Assembly: GCA_026929865.2 (NCBI GenBank)
Contig: CM049413.1
Coordinates: 11,044,001 to 11,108,000, forward strand
DNA length: 64,000 nt
Source: Hyperoplus lanceolatus
Taxonomy: Eukaryota > Chordata > Actinopteri > Uranoscopiformes > Ammodytidae
Reading direction: 5' to 3'
Part shown: in pieces, positions 1-12,659 of the stretch
Layout of the letters: the number at the start of each line of letters is the position of its first letter
Position numbering within the stretch: the stretch's first letter is position 1
Program-made: the position numbers and the translations under genes
The notes under the pieces: model-generated
Databases searched by the model: none
What the model was told of the DNA's origin: nothing
Seen by the model: only the letters and a program-made list of their open reading frames with translations

Positions 1-846
1 TGTCATTTTTTGGAGTTTCTTGTTGTTGTTGCTGCTAGGACAATACTTGGTTCATGCAGACTTCTGGTCAACTGTTGATTTTGGCAAATGCTTCTGCAAC
101 AGGGAACTAAACTTGAACTAGACTGCTTTAGGGTGTTTAAAACTGAACTACATCTCAACGGTTACTTTGAAACTGAGTGCATGAGCAGCATTCTTTTAAT
201 AATGTACTGTGATTTGTGGGACACACCCTTTTGTAACCCAGTGTTGAAATGATGCAGATTCACTGTGTTCTTCATCTCGTTTTGACAATGTCCTTTTGTG
301 AGGTGATCTAATGTGCTTTATTATTTTTTTTCCCTTCATATTATGATTGTTTGTTTTATTGGATACAATATAAAGGCTAAGTATTTCCATAGGTTAAAAT
401 AACAGCTTGCATCCAGAGTTAAGAATGAGACAAATCTATAAATGTTATTAAATTTGACTTTTTTGTGGCTCTGTTGAGTATTATTATGGTGCAAATATTT
501 AAACCTCTTACTTCACCTTAAACATTGAAAATATGGATTATTTCATTCTAATATAGGCCTGCTCTGATTTCTCCAGTATATAAAGTATAATAAATCTGAC
601 TATGAAATATATTCAAAATGTAAACAGTATTCTTGATATGCCTGTTTCAGCTGGAGTAGGTCTACTTGTATATATGAGTCATGACATAAAATTCAAAACA
701 ATAATTAAATCAATTAATAATTGAACCCTTTTGGCATTATCATTGCCACATCATCTTAGGGACAGTATAATGCTTTTATTGTGAAGAAACTAATTATTTT
801 GTCAAACTGATGTATGATGTCTGTTTTTGTTCTAAACATGTTCCAG
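1..846 (+). other. non-coding stretch upstream of first visible scamp3 exon
   Basis: No exon was recognised here. It is AT-rich with scattered stops in all frames. The first visible scamp3 exon begins mid-protein at 847, so this is most likely intron of scamp3. The exons for the NPF-containing N-terminus must lie before the window. Confidence 0.6.
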
Positions 847-3800
847 CCTCCTCCCCCGCCATATGAAGCCACCTCTCCCTCTGCTCCAGCTGTGCCTGCA
901 CAGACCCCACCTAGCAAGACGACAACGCCAACCGAGCCTCGCAACTATGGCTCCTACAGTGCACAGGTGCGCACACTGCAAACATGAAGATGCCTGTTGC
1001 TCCACTTATCACTTTAGACAAGCCATCACCATATCTGGTCGTGATATTAACTGCACATTCAGTGGCAGTTGCATGCACCAAAATACGGTTGTCCTCACTC
1101 CACTGCTTGTCCTTCTGTGAAATGGAAAGTGTTTTTTAATGGCTATCAAACCTACTTAGTTGTATTTATTTGTTTATTTAAAGGATCCCCATTAGATGAT
1201 ACCATGGCAACCAGTTAGTCTTCCTGCGGAGTCCACACCTGGCAGTACATAACACATTACATAACAGTCATTAAATTCAGTCAATATACATTAATAATTA
1301 AAAATAAAACCTTAGCATATCACTGTGTAGGACAGGCAGAACTCAGTTTGAATTATTTATTAATGCATTAATGCATTTTTATGGATCCATCTAGCCACAC
1401 TTGTGTGCAGTCATCACCTAAGTGTAACCATTAGTCGTACATTCTGACCTACAGCTGCACTTCATGGAAAACATTTGACATGCGTACCTTGAACGCCTCT
1501 CCTCTCTGAATCTCTAATCATACCTGGTCTTTCAAATAGTCGTTTTCATTATTTATGACACAAACACAACCCTGTCTCTATGAAATTTGACATGCGGTCA
1601 CGATGCATAATTTCCCCTGTGTATTCTTCACTGTGCTAGACCACCGTGAATGCTACCACGGCAGAGCTGCTGAAGAAGCAGGAGGAGCTGGAGAAGAAAG
1701 CCCAGGAGCTGGAGAGGAGAGAGAGGGAGCTGGAGTCGCACAGCCTGGGACCTGGAGCCTGTAGGTTATAGACAATGGGGTTAAACATGACAACAATGAA
1801 ATGATTAAATAAATACCTAAGATAACTACATGTGTGATCATTTTTACCAACTTTTCTCTTTGTCAGCCCGTCAGAATAACTGGCCCCCACTGCCTTCGTT
1901 CTGCCCCGTGGGCCCCTGCTTCTACCAGGACATCAACGTAGAGATCACTCAGCGTTTCCAGCGCACCGTCACCATACTGTACTACTACTGGATGTGTAAG
2001 TTTACGTTTGGATCGGTAACTCTTGGCTGTGTGCAGTTTAGGGAATCCCCAGCATCACTGTTCCAATATCGGTGAAAGAAATGTTAAAATGATTAATAAT
2101 AAAGGGTGTTTTGGATGGTTTGATATACCTGTTCACACAAAGTAGTGTAAATAAAAAGGAGAAAAATCTTGGGAAATTGAACCTCGAGCTGACTCATGCC
2201 CGTGTGACTTCTGCTGTACTGTTTGGAGTACGAGCTGGAATGTTTGTACAAAGACCCTGACACCTTACTGCTAAATAGAGGCAGAAACAGCTGTCGTCAC
2301 CTGAGGCATCAACATAAGAAACTATTCAAACTTTTTGAAATAAATTAGTTTTATTAAGCTTACCTTAAGCAATGGATCATAATCATTCTCCACACAATGC
2401 CAGTAAACGCACTGCAATATTCACAAATATATGTTTTGGTTCAGCCTTGGGTTTAAAATGACCCTTGATTTTTGATTTTGAAAATGACAGACACAGGAAA
2501 AGGAAGAGAAAGTGGGTACAACAAGAGAGAATGGGCTAGCTCAAAGAATGAAAAAGAAACAAAATATCTCAATTTATATTTTATTTTCAAAGGCAGTGAT
2601 GATGAACTGGAACTTGGAAATGTGTGACCTACTTACTGTTCATAACTTTTAAAACTTTTTTGCTGAATCATAGCTGATGGTAGCAAGTGTTCCAAGGCAT
2701 TTTAGTGTTTTTAATATATCAGCCACACATGAAGCAGTCATAAAGCAAAGTGGCAGAGAGGTCGATGCAAAACAAATTCACATCAAATCCTTGAAATTGT
2801 GGTAGTGGTGTCATTAAAAAAACTTTTGTACAGAACACTTTTTAGATTGCTTTCCTTGTCAAATTAGTTTTGAAATATTGGTTGTATCAACAAAATCAAA
2901 AGAAAAATCAACACAAGACCAAAAGAGGCAGCACAGTGGGGGTATAACATGTTTGACTTGAAAAACAAGTTATACAAATGGGTTTAAAAAAATACTTCAA
3001 ACAATGATGTTGATTCTTGTAGCTGCAGTTCCTCAGGCACGTCCTAAACAAAACATTCCCCCTCTTGGGTTTGAGCAAGGACCTTGTGACAAAGCAAAAG
3101 GGCCAACTCTAAACTTGGTTTAGAGTTAGAATTGCTGAAAAACAAAAGTCATAAATGGCATTTTATTGCATCAGCCAAAGTCCTGAGTGTGGGTCGGATT
3201 TGGGTTTTGGTCCTGGAAGTCTTCTAGTTTCATTTCTAAACTAAGACTGTGGTGCTGTTCCTTCTTCACTTCTTCTGCATTCTTATGTCTTCTTTTTTTA
3301 ATCCTACTTTATGTCCATTGTCCAGTCGGCACTTGCACGCTGCTCTTCAACCTGATCTCCTCCCTGGCAAGGTTCTGTGTGGACACCACCGGTGGTGTCG
3401 GCCTGGGCCTTGCCATCCTCTGGGCCCTCCTCTTCACTCCCTGCTCCTTTGTCTGTTGGTACAGACCTGTGTACAAAGCCTTCAGGTGTGTACTGCCAAT
3501 AGACTGTATGAAGTACCCATCTCTATCTCACACTGCCTAATCCATACTGCTCACTCGCACTTTCTTTTTGCACTACTGTAATGCACTTGGTATATAATTT
3601 CTGTATAGATACTGTATATATATCATATACATTTTGTTGCATTGTAACCTGTTACTGTGTAATGACAATAAAGTTAATCTTATCTAATCTAATGGTACCT
3701 TCATGTCGATTTAAAAGAAAGAAAGAAAGAAAGAAAAATTGTTGCTTTGTTTTGCTCATTAATAATATTTTCCTCTCTTTCCTTTAGGAGTGATAGCTCC

Positions 3801-5028
3801 TTCAATTTCTTTATCTTCTTCTTCGTTTTCTTCGCCCACGTGGTCACCTCCGTCATCATGACCATTGGTATCCCTGGATGGGGTTTCAGGTATATGAGCG
3901 ATCGACAAACCGTTTTCCTGTTAGACTGTCATTGTCTGGATAACATTATTCACACGGACCACTTCTTAATTCCATGTGTAACAGAGGACATTGCGTGACT
4001 TTTAAACCTGTTTTATCTCTCCGTCTCACTGTGTCTCTCCTTCAGCGGGTGGATAGTGAGTCTGGCTGCTCTGAAGGCCAGTGTCGGCGTGGGTGCGATC
4101 ATGATGTTGAATGCCATCCTCTTTACCGCCCAAACCGCCATGGGGGTCGTCTTGCTGAAGAAGGTGAGAACAGAATTATTGATTTTATTAAAAAAATGTA
4201 TTTACATGTAGTAATTCCTTCACACAAAGTGACTTAGTAATAGAAGTAGGTTTTTGACAATGTGTCAGTCACACTATCCATTTATGGACTTATGAACAAG
4301 ATGTTTAGCTTAGCATCAAAACAGCATAAATAACAACAACACTGGTGGCACGTCTACATGAGGTAAGCCTACGGCGAACGCACATGGATTGTATACCTTC
4401 ACTATGTCCAGGTTTTATCGTAATGTGAATGTCAATATGTGAATCAAAGTTTTAGATCTACTGCAATGTCAGAGGAACTGACAGGAAGGTTATTGTCTGG
4501 CAGATGGTATCTAACACAAGGCAGAAAAATAACCCTTATTGTTTGTCAATGTAAGGTACTCATTTAAATCCAATCAATACATGAAGCAATGGTAGGCCTA
4601 AGTCAAATAACACTGAAACAGATGTCAAAGGGAGACAATAGAATAAAGAAAGTCGAGATGTACTTGCACTTTTCCTTCTGGTCTGTGTAAGTACTCATAC
4701 CCGCTGCAACCAGGTGGTCCACCTACCATACAGCAGATAACAAACAGTCAGAAGAATAGCCTCTATATCAGGTTTCCTGTATCGTTTTCAGCCTCACAGT
4801 AAATGCACATGATGTTATGATGAGCTGCTGTGTGTATCGGGTGTCAACGTGCTCTGCTCTACTCTGCTCCCTCTGCAGGTCCACAGTATGTACAGGCAGA
4901 CCGATGCCAGCTTCACCAAGGCCCAGGCGGAGTTCGCCACTGGAGTCATGTCCAATCAGGTTGTGCGCCAGGCTGCCACCACCGCCGCAACCAGCGCTGC
5001 CCAGGGGGCCTTCGCCGCTCCTCGATAG
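847..5028 (+). CDS. scamp3: secretory carrier-associated membrane protein 3 (SCAMP3), N-terminus missing
   Basis: SCAMPs are four-span membrane proteins of the trans-Golgi/endosome recycling route. Seven exons are visible: 847-966, 1640-1760, 1867-1995, 3326-3485, 3788-3889, 4046-4163 and 4879-5028 (stop TAG 5026-5028). All have AG/GT borders and compatible phases, giving 299 codons. In order: a proline-rich PPPPPYEA stretch; an NYGSYSAQ segment; a coiled coil ([20 protein letters not shown]); the family signature [13 protein letters not shown]; then four hydrophobic segments with [17 protein letters not shown] and SDSSFNFF; and an alanine-rich tail. [12 protein letters not shown] fits SCAMP3 better than SCAMP1 or SCAMP2. 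About 50 N-terminal residues with the NPF repeats are outside the window. The last codons run directly into a tetranucleotide repeat. Exon borders are read from the sequence; the paralogue call is by remembered family similarity. Confidence 0.93.
1156..1310. repeat. candidate interspersed repeat in scamp3 intron
   Basis: An AT-rich run (TATTTGTTTATTTAAAGG) is followed by a GC-richer block around GGATCCCCATTAG and CCATGGCAACCAG, then AT-rich sequence. This resembles retroelement tails common in teleost genomes. No second copy was found in the window, so the call rests on recollection of the motif only. Confidence 0.3.
3540..3735 (+). repeat. retroelement-like 3' tail followed by (GAAA)n
   Basis: After the scamp3 exon ending at 3485, a segment ends in ATGACAATAAAGTTAATC followed by short TTATC/TAATC repeats. 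That layout is typical of fish LINE 3' tails. A (GAAA)n tract follows at about 3716-3735. It sits in the intron before exon 3788-3889. No body of an element is recognisable upstream. Confidence 0.4.
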
Positions 5029-5058
5029 ACAGACAGACAGATAGATAGATAGATAGAG
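5025..5058 (+). repeat. (AGAC)n/(AGAT)n tetranucleotide repeat overlapping the scamp3 stop codon
   Basis: The stop codon TAG at 5026-5028 is the first unit of an ATAGACAGACAG...ATAGATAGATAG tract. The tract continues into the 3' UTR and then into a purine-rich stretch. Confidence 0.85.
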
Positions 5059-5273
5059 AGGGAGGGGATGGGTGGGTAAGTATAAGAGGGAGAGGAGGAG
5101 GGATCGCTATTTATTTCCTTACATCTTGATTTAGAATTGGTGTGAATGCAGGCACTTGCATGAGACAGATGTGGGGTCGTCTAATTTTGTACAGGGCCAG
5201 TTAGCTACGTTGCCAAACCAGTGGTCAAGAAATCAAGACTGTAAACAAAATGTGTTTGATTCAAGAAACTGGA

Positions 5274-5276
<3 letters not shown>

Positions 5277-5365
<89 letters not shown>
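5277..5365 (+). repeat. (GT)n microsatellite in scamp3 3' UTR
   Basis: About 89 bases of uninterrupted GT dinucleotides lie between the scamp3 stop and its poly(A) signal. The apparent open frames of alternating Val/Cys or Thr/His here are artefacts of the repeat. Confidence 0.97.
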
Positions 5366-5368
<3 letters not shown>

Positions 5369-5750
5369 AGACAAGCTGTGTGCCAAGCGGGGAAATGTCT
5401 AGCTTGGATGTTTCCCCTTTTTTCTCTCTTTCCCCCAAATTAATTGGGTGTACATTGTGTTAATGTGAAGACACGCTTTTGAAGTAGAGCACTAAAATCA
5501 TGCCATTTGATCCATAACCAAGTGGCCTCAACTTTGGCTGTTTTTTCTTTGTTGCTTAACTGTGTAAACTAACAAGTTGTTTTCTGTTTGTTATTATTTT
5601 AAAATGAGACTCCCTATTTACCTTATTGCCAAAACCTCTCATACTGTAAACATTATGAACATGTGTTGTTTCGGTTACAATATATCTGTTGCTGTTCTGT
5701 TGTTGTTGCTCGTGGTTATTACGATTATTACAACTCACTGTCTTGGTTTT

Positions 5751-5756
5751 AATAAA
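5751..5756 (+). terminator. poly(A) signal, scamp3
   Basis: AATAAA lies about 720 bases after the scamp3 stop, followed within 30-70 bases by T-rich sequence. This places the 3' UTR at roughly 5029-5780. Confidence 0.65.
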
Positions 5757-5877
5757 AATATGTTGTTATGCTCACACAATCTGCTGCAGTTATTATTGCA
5801 TGGAAAACATTTTTTTAAATGATTAATTGTTTTAAGAAAGTAACAGTATCCCAACATTTATACTGTTTGACAGTTTC

Positions 5878-5890
5878 GTTGCTAGGCAAC
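5878..5890. promoter_or_regulatory. candidate RFX X-box upstream of rnf115
   Basis: GTTGCTAGGCAAC is an imperfect palindrome of two RGYAAC-type half sites with one-base spacing, as RFX factors bind. It lies about 450 bases upstream of the rnf115 ATG and just beyond the scamp3 3' end. Function is inferred from the motif alone. Confidence 0.4.
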
Positions 5891-6289
5891 CAGATTGAAT
5901 ACATTTTAAACAAATTTGTGTTTTTTAAAGTAGAGAGGATCAAACTTTTTTTTTTATCTCTGGCGACACCCAACAGACTTCAGGGAAACTGCACCCGTGA
6001 TGTCATCACTTGTTGCATCTTGAGCTTTTTTTGCAGCAGCAGCAGTGACTGAGGCAAGTCAGATCATGAGCCGCAGGTTAAATATAGGCTATCCTATCGT
6101 TTACTAATGGTATTGATCATAACCAGTCTTTAGATTGCTCATATACACTGTATTATAGGCTATAATATTGTATGTGTGTGAGAAATGTGCTGCCTGCTCT
6201 TTGACAGTTTGAATGTGCCAATCTGCAGCCGGTTGTCTGACATTTTTCCCGGTCATCGTAACCCTCTGACCCGGCCTGACCGGGAGACT

Positions 6290-6345
6290 ATTATGGGCTG
6301 ACGCCACACGACGTCAGGCGCTGTGCTGCACCGTGAAGATGGCGG
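6290..6345 (+). promoter_or_regulatory. rnf115 proximal promoter/5' UTR with CRE-like and YY1-like motifs
   Basis: The sequence becomes CpG-rich just before the start codon. It contains CGACGTCA (one mismatch from a CRE) near 6310 and AAGATGGCGG at 6336-6345, a YY1-type motif that overlaps the start codon itself. No TATA box is seen, as expected for a broadly expressed gene. Confidence 0.5.
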
Positions 6346-9300
6346 AGGCTGCGGAGGCACCACAACACCGGTTTTTCTGTCACTGCTGTAAATGTGAAAC
6401 TAACCCCAAATTCCCGGTGAGTCCTTTAGCAGATTTATCTCTGTTCCACACGCGCTGGTCTTGTAGTAATCCACGAAGCCATATAAGGAGGGAGGCAGTC
6501 TTTCAGAGCTCGCTCTTTTATTCTTATTTTTAAACACACAAAGTTTACCTACTTTTCTTTTAACTGTTTGCTCTAAAATAATCATTATTGGGATCATTCA
6601 AGTGCACGCGTGACAGCCTGAAGTTGGTTGTTTATGTGCAATAGCCTAGCCTACAACATGCACCGAGATCTCGCATTAGAGAGAGAGAGGGAGTCAAATC
6701 TGGCGATTCATGTTGCCATATTTAGAAGCACCACTCTTGGCGACTCTGTGTCCAGTTGTCTACTGTCATCTGCGTGTGAGAGAAGTAGCCTAAAGGGGGG
6801 TTGGGCTGGCTGGCTGTCACCACACATACACATGGGTGACACTCCCTCCACGGGGCTTCCTCACTGTATGCCACAATACGGCAAATACGTGCCATTCACC
6901 TCTACAACCTGGTTTGTTTTGAGAGAGAAACAAAACTGTTTACCTTTTAGTATTATGCTATATATTTTTTATAATTTGCTGGAGAATTTAATTGATTCTG
7001 TTGGTTCATTTCGGAGTGTAATGTGAAAACCACTGCTGAGCACATTTGTTGCACAGCTGCCACTTTCCATGGCACGATTACGCACCTTTATTGTTATTAA
7101 GGAGCAAAAGTGCAGGCGTGAAAAAGAGGGAGATGATGGATTCATTTGCACTGTGCAGGCTGTGGAAACGTCTGTGCTGGTACATTTGGTACCACTAGAT
7201 GAGTGGGAGAAGAAACTTTTTTTTATGATGTATAATTGATGATAGAGATGGAAAGGAAAGATGGAGAGAAGGTTAAAGCTATTAGGAGTGGTGGAATAGC
7301 AATAAAAATGTGCCAAGCCACCAGGATTAATCACTTGTGTATTTGTGATCATGGCGCTGATATTTGTGATTAATTCACCCCCACAATCAAAATATTGTAA
7401 TTTTTCTCTGATTCTTCATACGTTTTATGTCAACTCACTAGTATACGCAATGTAGGCTACCTTACTTTTAATCAAGGTAAATCCCTCAACATCATTGGCC
7501 GACCTATCTCATTCTACTGTGGCTAAATGTGAGCAAATCTCTGCAGCCAGGTCCTACAATCTTCTCCTATAAAAATGGAGCAGATCATTCACCAGTTTTT
7601 GAACTAGGAGATAAGTGTGGCTGAGCAAATGCAATGTGTATATATTTTTCTTCTCTTTAAGGATTTTGTCTGCTCCGGATGTGACTCTGACTTCATTGAG
7701 GAGGTGACAGAAGACTCCAGGTACAGCTCAGCCTCGTTGTTGAAATGTCCTTGCTGTCATTTGAGAAACCTACTACCTCTCCATTTGTTGCAAGAATTGA
7801 AATGCCTCATTGTTGTGTTTTTGTTGCTGTTGTTTTCTCATTTTTACACCCACTGATATTAAAGCTGATATTTTTCTATGTGCTGTCCAGTCTTCTGAAG
7901 GGCAGCACGTCAGCAGCCAGCGAAGATTCAAACTCGTTCTCAGAGGTATGTCTTCATAAATGTATAGCATTTTTATTCATAGCGGTGCTCCTCTTTTTTC
8001 AGAGGCATTGTTTGACACGACGTTTGCTCCTCTTGGTTTTCCCCCCTGTCCCAAGTTATGGCAGCTGCTGTTTATGGAGCGCTCCGACCTGCTGACACAC
8101 CCGCCCTCCTCCGAGTCCGAGTCCGACCCAGAGGAAGGCGAGCGGGTTTCTGCCAGTCAGAGCAGTCGGTCCACCGAGTCGTCAGATGCTACTGAGTCCA
8201 CTGGAGCAGATTCTCCCTCACGGCCCGAAGGAGAGAGGTCGCCCAGCTCAGAGCAAAGTTCTGCAGTGGAAGGGTGTGTGTGTGTGTGTGGATGTTATGG
8301 TACCGGCAGGGAACATCACCAGTGTGTGCTGAAGTCTGAGAGCGTTCAAATCCTGTAGCGGGGCAGATCAGTTATTATCAGATTTTTGTTGTGAACAGAA
8401 AGAAAAATCATTTTCATAGTATGTACACAGGTTAAAACATTTTAACTCTTTTTTTCAAATAATGTACATAGATCATCAGTGTGGGATATATTTTCTTTAA
8501 AATGTGATTGAATTTAGCAATGCTTTAGATTACTGGAAATTACAGTGTATGCAGCATAGTTTCAGGATATCAATCAAAATATCTAAGTAAACCGGGACAA
8601 TATAAAGGTACAGGAGGAAAATTTACACTGCAATTATGTTTTGTTTTTTAATTATTACTTACCTACTTATTGCTTTATACATATTTTTATATTTACAAGG
8701 TATAGTGATATTATAACTGGATAATAAGGCCAAATATACCACAACTACATTTCAAAATGATTTAAGCTGTTATTAAGATACACTAAACAAATCTATCATA
8801 TTGTCCTGTTATGTAAAAATGCAAAACTCACAAACAACCTTTATTGAGATTTATTTGTAAACCTGTTCACCAACTCACAGTATGAAGAAATGTGTGATGT
8901 GCTATGTAAAACACATTGTCATTTTCATCTTTTACTCAAGTCTGACTATATATGGGTATGACACTCCACACTCATGCTGATTACCTGATAATAATATGCT
9001 TCTACAGATATTGCATTATTTAGATACTAAAGGGTCCTTATGTAGTGACTAAAAAAAATCATAATATTTTTTGACATGGTTTTCCACCTGTTCTGTCTAA
9101 GTCTCAGACTCACTCTATAAACAGTACAGCATAGTATGGGACACATTTTGACTGAAGAGAACCGCTGCACGCATCAGTAGATTTGATTTATTTAAACTGT
9201 TGAATGTAGGGTTTTGTAAAAGTATCCGTTTTCAAAGTGCACACTAAAGCAGACATCTGTGCTCTTTGTTTTTTCAAGGATGGTGCAACAGTTCTTGTCC

Positions 9301-10819
9301 GGCCTGTTTGCCAATAACGGAAACCCCGGGGCTGCACCTGCTACGCTGTAAACACTATTTTAATTCTTCATTTGCATGATTTGCTTTTGAATTCATCTAA
9401 TGTTTATGTGACAACCTGCGTCTCTCTCTCTCTCTTTCTCTCTGTCTTGCTCTCTTTCTTTTTGTCTCAGATCCAGCATGCTACAGTTGTACGGAAACCC
9501 TGGAGATTACGCTTGGGGTCAGGGAGGTCTGGACGCTGTCATCACAGAGGTCAGCCGTTTCAGAGGAAGTGATTTTTAAACATCTTGCCCTCATTTTTAC
9601 CATGCTGATTTTCTTCCTCCTCTCCCCTTTCTCTGAACCTCTTAAAACCAAACACACACACAAACAACTTTCATATCTCCTGTTCAAGTCTTGACACCCA
9701 TGTCATTCTTTGTCTTACACAAACTACGACTCTCACTCATGTTTGCTGCCCGTTTGCCTCTCTGCCCCTCGTTTCCTATCTCACCTGTAACATCTATTCT
9801 CTTTTGTTTTCATCCAGTTGTTAGGCCAGTTGGAGAGCACAGGTCCACCCCCTGCAGAAAAGGAGATGATCTCATCCCTGCCGACAGTTTGCATCTCTCA
9901 GGAACAGACAGGTAGCGAGATCGCCGCATGGTATACAGCACACCAGATAACATGATCAGTCCGATAAGTTGCATGTTGGGAGGATGGTTTTGAAAAGATT
10001 GGCTTGTGAAATTAAGATTTGTATTTCAATTTAGTGTTTCCACTTTACAAAAAGACTTACAGTATATCTTCCTCTGGATGTAAATGACTTAAATAGTAGT
10101 GGCTCACACAGCTCATGAATTTGGACCACTGATACATTGTACTATAGAGAGCTGCTAAATCTATATTTACACATCAATAAACTTGTCTGAATTACATAGT
10201 GTAGCAAAGGTATCCCATACACTTTAAAGCCCTGTGGACTTGTCTTGAGCATTAGAGGTGTAATGAATCGTTAGAAAGTATATGACTTGGTCTGCTTTAT
10301 CTGTTTCTGTCTCTTTTTCATGCCAACGATAATGCCTATAGTGCATTTTTTCCCCTTGTTTATCTCTCCTATAGACTGCAGACTGGAGTGTCCAGTTTGT
10401 AGGGAAGAGTATTCGTTGGGGGAATCTGTCAGGAAGCTACCCTGCCTCCATTGCTTCCACAGTGTATGCATAGTGCCTTGGCTGGAGCTGGTAAGGACGA
10501 GGAATAGAAGTGGCCACTGGCTTGTTAACTTTGTCACAAAGGTTTTTTAATAGTGTGTCTCACATCCTGAACTGAGGGCGGTGGCGACAACACAGAAACC
10601 CTTTTTCTTTTTACTGATGTTTCCTCAGGTTGTATTTAAGGTGCAGCTGTGAGCTTTTACCTAAAGATTAATACTTTTTTCCTGTCCCTCCCACAGCACG
10701 ATACCTGCCCTGTGTGCCGTAAAAGCCTTGACGGCGTTGACAACAGCCTCCCTCCGACGTCAGATCCCCCAGAAGCCCGCTCCATCCGCACAGAGCCACA
10801 GGAGAGGCAGGCCATCTGA
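6339..10819 (+). CDS. rnf115: E3 ubiquitin-protein ligase RNF115 (BCA2/Rabring7)
   Basis: RNF115 is a cytosolic RING-H2 E3 ligase linked to Rab7 and endosomal sorting. Nine coding exons: 6339-6416, 7662-7720, 7891-7945, 8005-8273, 9279-9347, 9471-9549, 9818-9911, 10375-10490 and 10697-10819. All have GT-AG borders and matching phases, giving 313 residues; human RNF115 is about 304. The N-terminal zinc finger uses C14-x2-C17 and C30-x2-C33. A Ser/Glu-rich linker (exon 4) is poorly conserved. The [20 protein letters not shown] and [11 protein letters not shown] blocks are family signatures. The RING-H2 runs from about C240 to C280 ([29 protein letters not shown]). The LHDTC version favours RNF115 over its paralogue RNF126. 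The exon 4 acceptor is ambiguous between two adjacent AGs; 8005 keeps the frame. Start chosen at the first ATG, preceded by GAAG. Confidence 0.93.
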
Positions 10820-12659
10820 GAAAGCCTGGCCAAGCAGCTCTACCTCCTTTACAGTTTTACAACGGACGCAGAGCTTTTCCTGCCTCCGTGCACTGACTGC
10901 TTTTTAAATGAAACACATTACACGCATCGCAGTCATAATTTGCAGCTTTAACACTCGCTCAATTTACGCACCTCTGCTAAGGGCAACGTCTTCATCATTT
11001 TCCTGTTACACTAAAACGATCCTGCAGTTTTGCTGAGGTGATGTGGAGGCGATGTGCCCTTCTCGCTACACTGCCCTCTGAGGTGGATTTCTCAATGGCT
11101 GACTTTGATGTCATGAACTAATAACCACTGAGCTGCAAGCGGATGTCAAAATGATGGGAATTCACGGAGTTATAAAGTTAAATTTTTGCATTAAAGCTCT
11201 TGGTACAACAGTTTTTTTAATGCAGTATAGTTTGGACTCCCCTCCCCCCCCACACACACACAGTCTGATTCTCTCTGCTATTAAAGCCTAACCCTGTGAT
11301 CCTCACCCTCCGCACCTTCTTTCATATATTCACTGCCACGTTACAGACATTTTATCGGTCTACCAACCAATCTGTTTAATAATCAGTTGGTTTAACAAGG
11401 CAGTTTTGTTTCACTTGAGGCATTTTTGTGTTTATTGGTCAGCTCAGTTGTAAGATGTTTTTAGAGTTTAGACATTAATGGAATAGAATACAATAGTAAA
11501 GCTTACTTGAATATGGACACGTGCAAAATACTGTAGATAAATTAAATAAAATACAATCTAATAAAAAATAAAATAGAGTGGTATAAGAGATATGAATATA
11601 AAATATTGTTCACCGTTGTTTCAATATGGCAGTTGACCCATGACTAACATTCATTGTCACCAACTTTGATGTAAGTCATTCATTAAGCAAAAATACAGAA
11701 CATTTCCTGGTTCCAGCTTCTCAAATGTGAGGACTTGCTACTTTTCTCTGATTTATAACAAGCAAGTTGAACACATTATGTCACCTTGTAGGGTAATCTG
11801 TGATGGCCATTTCTGCTACTAATCAATTAAACTGATATGACCAATGACAGAAAGCTGTTGTAGCCCTAATATATATGGCACAACCTAGTAGGATATATTC
11901 TACATCTCAAAAAGCCCAGATGCCACAACAAAGAATAAAAAAATGTGAAAGGGGACCAGGCACCATACAGTTTGACAGTTGACTGCATACACGCCCTCAA
12001 CTGTAATAAACACACATTTCACAAGTGAGTTGTGTACCGGAATCTGGAAATGTGTATTCAAAATCCATGTGGGCATGATCAGATTTGGAAATGTAGGCCT
12101 ATTAAAAATATGGATTTAGTTTTGCAGGTGTATTGAGATTTGTAAATGTGCCCATTTGGAGATTTTATTGTACACATTTAGACATCTGATCAAACACACT
12201 CGGATTCTGAATAGCCTACCCATTTCGAGATTCCTGTACCCATTTACAAATTTAAATGCACATTCAGAGTTTGTTTTACACATCTGTCAATAGCCATTAT
12301 TGTAGCAGAACTAGACTTTACAAATGTAAATTTCTGTTTGTGCATTAACATGTAAGCTATACATTTGTCAAACTATCTCTAAATGTGTAGTGAGATTTGT
12401 GAACCCCAACAGGAATCTGTGATTTGAAATAAAAATCTTAATAATTCTGAACACACAGTTAAAAATATCTGCACATTTCGGCTAGAGTTAGAGTTAAAAA
12501 AAAATGTAATAACACATTTAGACATCTGATAGCCTAATGAACACAGATTCTGAATAGCCTAAACTATTAGAGATTCCTCTTTATATTCACAAATGTAGCT
12601 TTGGCTACACATCAAAGTAGTAAATACTTATTTTATTATTATTTTGTTTTATTATTATG
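10820..12659. other. rnf115 3' UTR and rnf115-ash1l intergenic region
   Basis: No coding exon is seen. The 3' UTR of rnf115 begins at 10820. Candidate poly(A) signals are ATTAAA at 11190-11195 and 11280-11285 and AATAAA at 11545-11550; which is used cannot be decided. The distal half is AT-rich and carries a degenerate internal repeat. Confidence 0.6.
12020..12590. repeat. degenerate internally repeated AT-rich sequence
   Basis: Variants of GATTTGTAAATGTG recur on both strands. A longer unit is clearly duplicated: CACATTTAGACATCTGAT followed by GATTCTGAATAGCCTA and AGATTCCT occurs near 12173-12235 and again near 12509-12572. The arrangement looks like an old tandem or minisatellite expansion. 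No coding potential. Confidence 0.55.

Noticed and set aside
5156-5463. Open frames of alternating Val-Cys or Thr-His over (GT)n tracts, also at 24110-24328, 29899-30216 and 59865-60117
   Set aside because: These are simple dinucleotide repeats read in frame, with no conserved sequence.
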